Assembly: GCA_011391755.1 (NCBI GenBank)
Contig: JAABPZ010000010.1
Location: forward strand, 5,987 to 13,184
Length of the DNA: 7,198 nucleotides
Origin: Methanothrix sp.
GTDB lineage: Archaea; Halobacteriota; Methanosarcinia; Methanotrichales; Methanotrichaceae
Reading direction: 5' to 3'
In this document: one piece after another, positions 6,200 through 7,198 of the stretch
Position numbering within the stretch: position 1 is the first letter of the stretch
Layout of the letters: each line of letters starts with the position of its first letter
The notes under the pieces: generated by a model
The model's database searches: none
What the model was told of the DNA's origin: nothing
Seen by the model: only the letters and a program-made list of their open reading frames with translations
Program-made: the position numbers and the translations under genes

Positions 6200-6403
6200 A
6201 TGAAGCTAAAGGTTTTGATCAGCGAAGGAGAGGACGGCTGGCTTGTAGTGGAATGTCCGTCTATTCCCGGCTGCATCTCCCAGGGAAAGACCATGGATGA
6301 GGCCCTGGACAATATCAAAGAGGCCATTGAAGGCTGTCTGGAAGTGATGGAGGAAAGGGTTAAGGCGATTAATGGCAAGCAAATGGTGGAAGTTGTCGTC
6401 TGA
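6200..6403 (+). CDS. hicB: HicB-family antitoxin, short form
   Basis: A 67-aa HicB-like protein, the antitoxin that binds and blocks the HicA RNase. The single partial-RNase-H-like domain is evident: MKLKVLISEGEDGWLVVE (1-18), CPSIPGCISQGKTMDEALDNIKEAI (19-43) and a closing strand QMVEVVV. It lacks the extra C-terminal ribbon-helix-helix or helix-turn-helix DNA-binding domain of long HicB proteins, so autoregulation would need another route. GAGG at 6190-6193, six bases before the ATG, fixes the start. A TATA-like CTTATCATC lies at 6161-6169. Its TGA overlaps the hicA ATG by one base (TGATG), so the pair is translationally coupled, antitoxin first. Confidence 0.93.
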   Translation: MKLKVLISEGEDGWLVVECPSIPGCISQGKTMDEALDNIKEAIEGCLEVMEERVKAINGKQMVEVVV

Positions 6404-6624
6404 TGTCTAAGCTGCCTAAGATATCAGGGAAGAAAGCAGTCAAGGCCTTCAGCAAAGCTGGTTGGATTATTTCCAGACAAAAAAGCAGCCATATGATTAT
6501 GACTAAACCGGACTCGATCGTTATCCTTTCTGTCCCGCTTCACGATGAGCTGGATCGAGGAACTCTAAGAGGACTAATTGGGCTGGCTGGATTGACTGTC
6601 GAAGAGTTTGTGAACCTATTTTAA
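6403..6624 (+). CDS. hicA: HicA-family mRNA interferase toxin
   Basis: A 73-aa HicA (YcfA-like, double-stranded RNA-binding fold) toxin that cleaves mRNA and arrests growth when its antitoxin is lost. The family pattern is complete: KLPKISGKKAVKAFSKAGW (3-21), then SRQKSSHMIM (24-33) with the catalytic H30, then VPLHDELDRGTLRGLIGLAGL (44-64) and the C-terminal helix EEFVNLF. The length is normal and nothing is disrupted, so the toxin should be active and the module functional despite decayed surroundings. The gene has no strong ribosome binding site of its own; translation presumably depends on hicB through the TGATG overlap. This order, hicB before hicA, is the reverse of the E. coli locus. 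Confidence 0.93.
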   Translation: MSKLPKISGKKAVKAFSKAGWIISRQKSSHMIMTKPDSIVILSVPLHDELDRGTLRGLIGLAGLTVEEFVNLF

Positions 6625-6774
6625 GCGATTTGTACCGTCGGAAAAAATACATTCAGCATCGGCACGTCATTGGCCTATTACAGCCGGGCTCAATTAATGC
6701 CATGATTGTGAGAGGATAATGTGCCTTTATGAACAGCTGATGGTTCTTCGCGTGAGATTCAACCGGGTCCGATT
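6625..6774. other. Non-coding gap after hicA
   Basis: Apart from the left part of the hairpin at 6746-6784, I see no gene-sized frame with a start signal, no RNA gene and no repeat here. A 17-codon plus-strand frame (6740-6793, Arg-rich) spans the hairpin; I do not call it a gene. Confidence 0.5.
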
Positions 6775-6784
6775 TCACGCGAAG
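6746..6784. repeat. 13-bp inverted repeat with 13-base loop (hairpin)
   Basis: The arms CTTCGCGTGAGAT (6746-6758) and ATTTCACGCGAAG (6772-6784) pair over 13 positions, 12 exact and one G·U wobble on the plus-strand RNA, around a 13-base loop. There is no oligo-T tail. It lies about 120 bases beyond hicA. On the other strand its right arm contains the stop codon (6777-6775) of the coding-like frame. It could be a 3'-end hairpin for either strand, or a protein-binding palindrome. Confidence 0.7.
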
Positions 6785-7034
6785 GCGCGATGACGATTGT
6801 CTCCCTCTCGGCAGATCTCAATGAGTAACCCTTTGTGGCGAGCCTGCAGGCCCGCTTCCTGGGCCGGGGCGACGATCAGCTCGCCTTTTGCCAGGCTTTC
6901 GGTCCACGCGCGCGCACCCGGCCCCCGGTACTCCATTCGCCCGCCGGAGCACGGTCCCCTGGGGCACGGCGCCCATGCCGGCAGGAATTTCTCTCCCCCC
7001 AGTAGCAGCTCCTGCCGGATGGCCTCCTCGCTCT
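6775..7034 (-). pseudogene. Coding-like remnant, possibly an NfeD C-terminal OB-fold
   Basis: After the SPFH stop, one minus-strand frame stays open for 90 codons (from the stop at 7050-7048 to TGA at 6777-6775). Its codon use is gene-like (CTG, GAG, GCC and ATC dominate; GC-rich third positions). It has no plausible start codon early in the frame and no transmembrane segment. The segment GRMEYRGPGARAWTES followed by LAKGELIVAPAQEAGLQAR resembles the NfeD C-terminal pattern G-x-V-x-x-x-G-x-x-W-x-A-x-S, KGxxVxV, GLxLxV. NfeD genes typically sit beside SPFH genes, which fits the position. I infer a decayed nfeD lacking its membrane part, but the match is weak and the opposite strand also has an open frame of similar length. 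Confidence 0.3.
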
Positions 7035-7198
7035 CTAGCTTTTTATGTCAGGGGTTGGAAGGTTAAATAGCACATTTCCGCCCCCTGATCCAATGGGTAC
7101 ATACAAGACGTTGGGGTTGGTCTTTATTCCCTGAACAAATTCCCAGGAAACCAGTGTTGGCGTAACTGATTCACCCTTGATACGGTTTGCCTCAGCAA
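7035..7198 (-). CDS. SPFH/prohibitin-like (band 7) membrane protein, C-terminal end (runs off right edge)
   Basis: The last 54 codons of a minus-strand gene, ending in TAG at 7037-7035; the start lies beyond the window. The sequence opens AEANRIKGESVTPTLVSWE and ends NVLYVPIGSGGGNVLFNLP plus a short polar tail. This is the usual finish of prohibitin-like SPFH proteins: the end of the Ala/Glu-rich coiled coil (EAEANRxxAESLTPxLxxxE), then a short xNVxYVPxG-x-x-xxLxNLP segment. Such proteins form large rings or scaffolds on membranes, organise microdomains and often work with proteases or NfeD partners. The N-terminal membrane anchor and SPFH domain cannot be checked here. Family assignment rests on about 50 residues; it is likely but not certain. 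Confidence 0.68.
   Translation of the reverse strand, partial: AEANRIKGESVTPTLVSWEFVQGIKTNPNVLYVPIGSGGGNVLFNLPTPDIKS

Noticed and set aside
6740..6793. 17-codon Arg-rich plus-strand frame over the hairpin
   Set aside because: Its pattern follows from the inverted repeat itself; there is no ribosome binding site.
6797..7066. 89-codon plus-strand frame
   Set aside because: It lies opposite the SPFH C-terminus and the minus-strand remnant; the Ser/Pro/Arg-rich sequence lacks a start signal, and the minus strand has better coding character.

Overview
The window looks archaeal, most likely from a methanogen of the Methanosarcinales (Methanothrix/Methanosarcina-like). This is inferred from a PyrB of the kind archaea carry, GAGG/GGAG/AGGA ribosome binding sites a few bases before several starts, AT-rich TATA-like boxes in some gaps, and the gene content (MoxR, soluble DUF58, LarA-family racemase, short HicB with HicA, prohibitin-like SPFH protein). 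No rRNA or tRNA is present to fix the taxon, so the assignment is moderate at best.

Layout. At the left edge lies the N-terminal third of pyrB (aspartate carbamoyltransferase, minus strand), divergent from a complete plus-strand SABATH-type carboxyl methyltransferase (510-1586), a family best known from plants. A GC-rich convergent gap with two small inverted repeats follows (1587-1746). Next is a minus-strand block read right to left: a MoxR-type AAA+ ATPase (about 4963-4007), a DUF58 protein with a MIDAS-like motif (3967-3110) and a LarA-family nickel-pincer racemase/epimerase with every catalytic residue I could place (2973-1747). Octamer-period repeats (CTTTGTG/CTCTGTG units) lie in front of larA, where they form an imperfect inverted pair, and in front of moxR.

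The right third is an eroded accessory region. It holds an unrecognised acidic 73-aa ORF, a 5'-truncated hsdM (C-terminal part of a type I restriction-modification methyltransferase) with further methylase-like debris upstream, an intact hicB-hicA toxin-antitoxin pair on the plus strand, then a long hairpin, a coding-like remnant possibly derived from nfeD, and the C-terminal end of an SPFH/prohibitin-like gene that runs off the right edge on the minus strand.

How the genes may work together. MoxR and DUF58 proteins are a recurrent pair: a hexameric AAA+ machine and a VWA-like partner that remodel or mature other proteins, in several cases by metal or cofactor insertion. Having them directly upstream and codirectional with a nickel-pincer LarA enzyme raises the testable idea that they serve that enzyme. 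That link is inference from gene order only. hicBA is self-contained and sits in decayed DNA flanked by an imperfect direct repeat.
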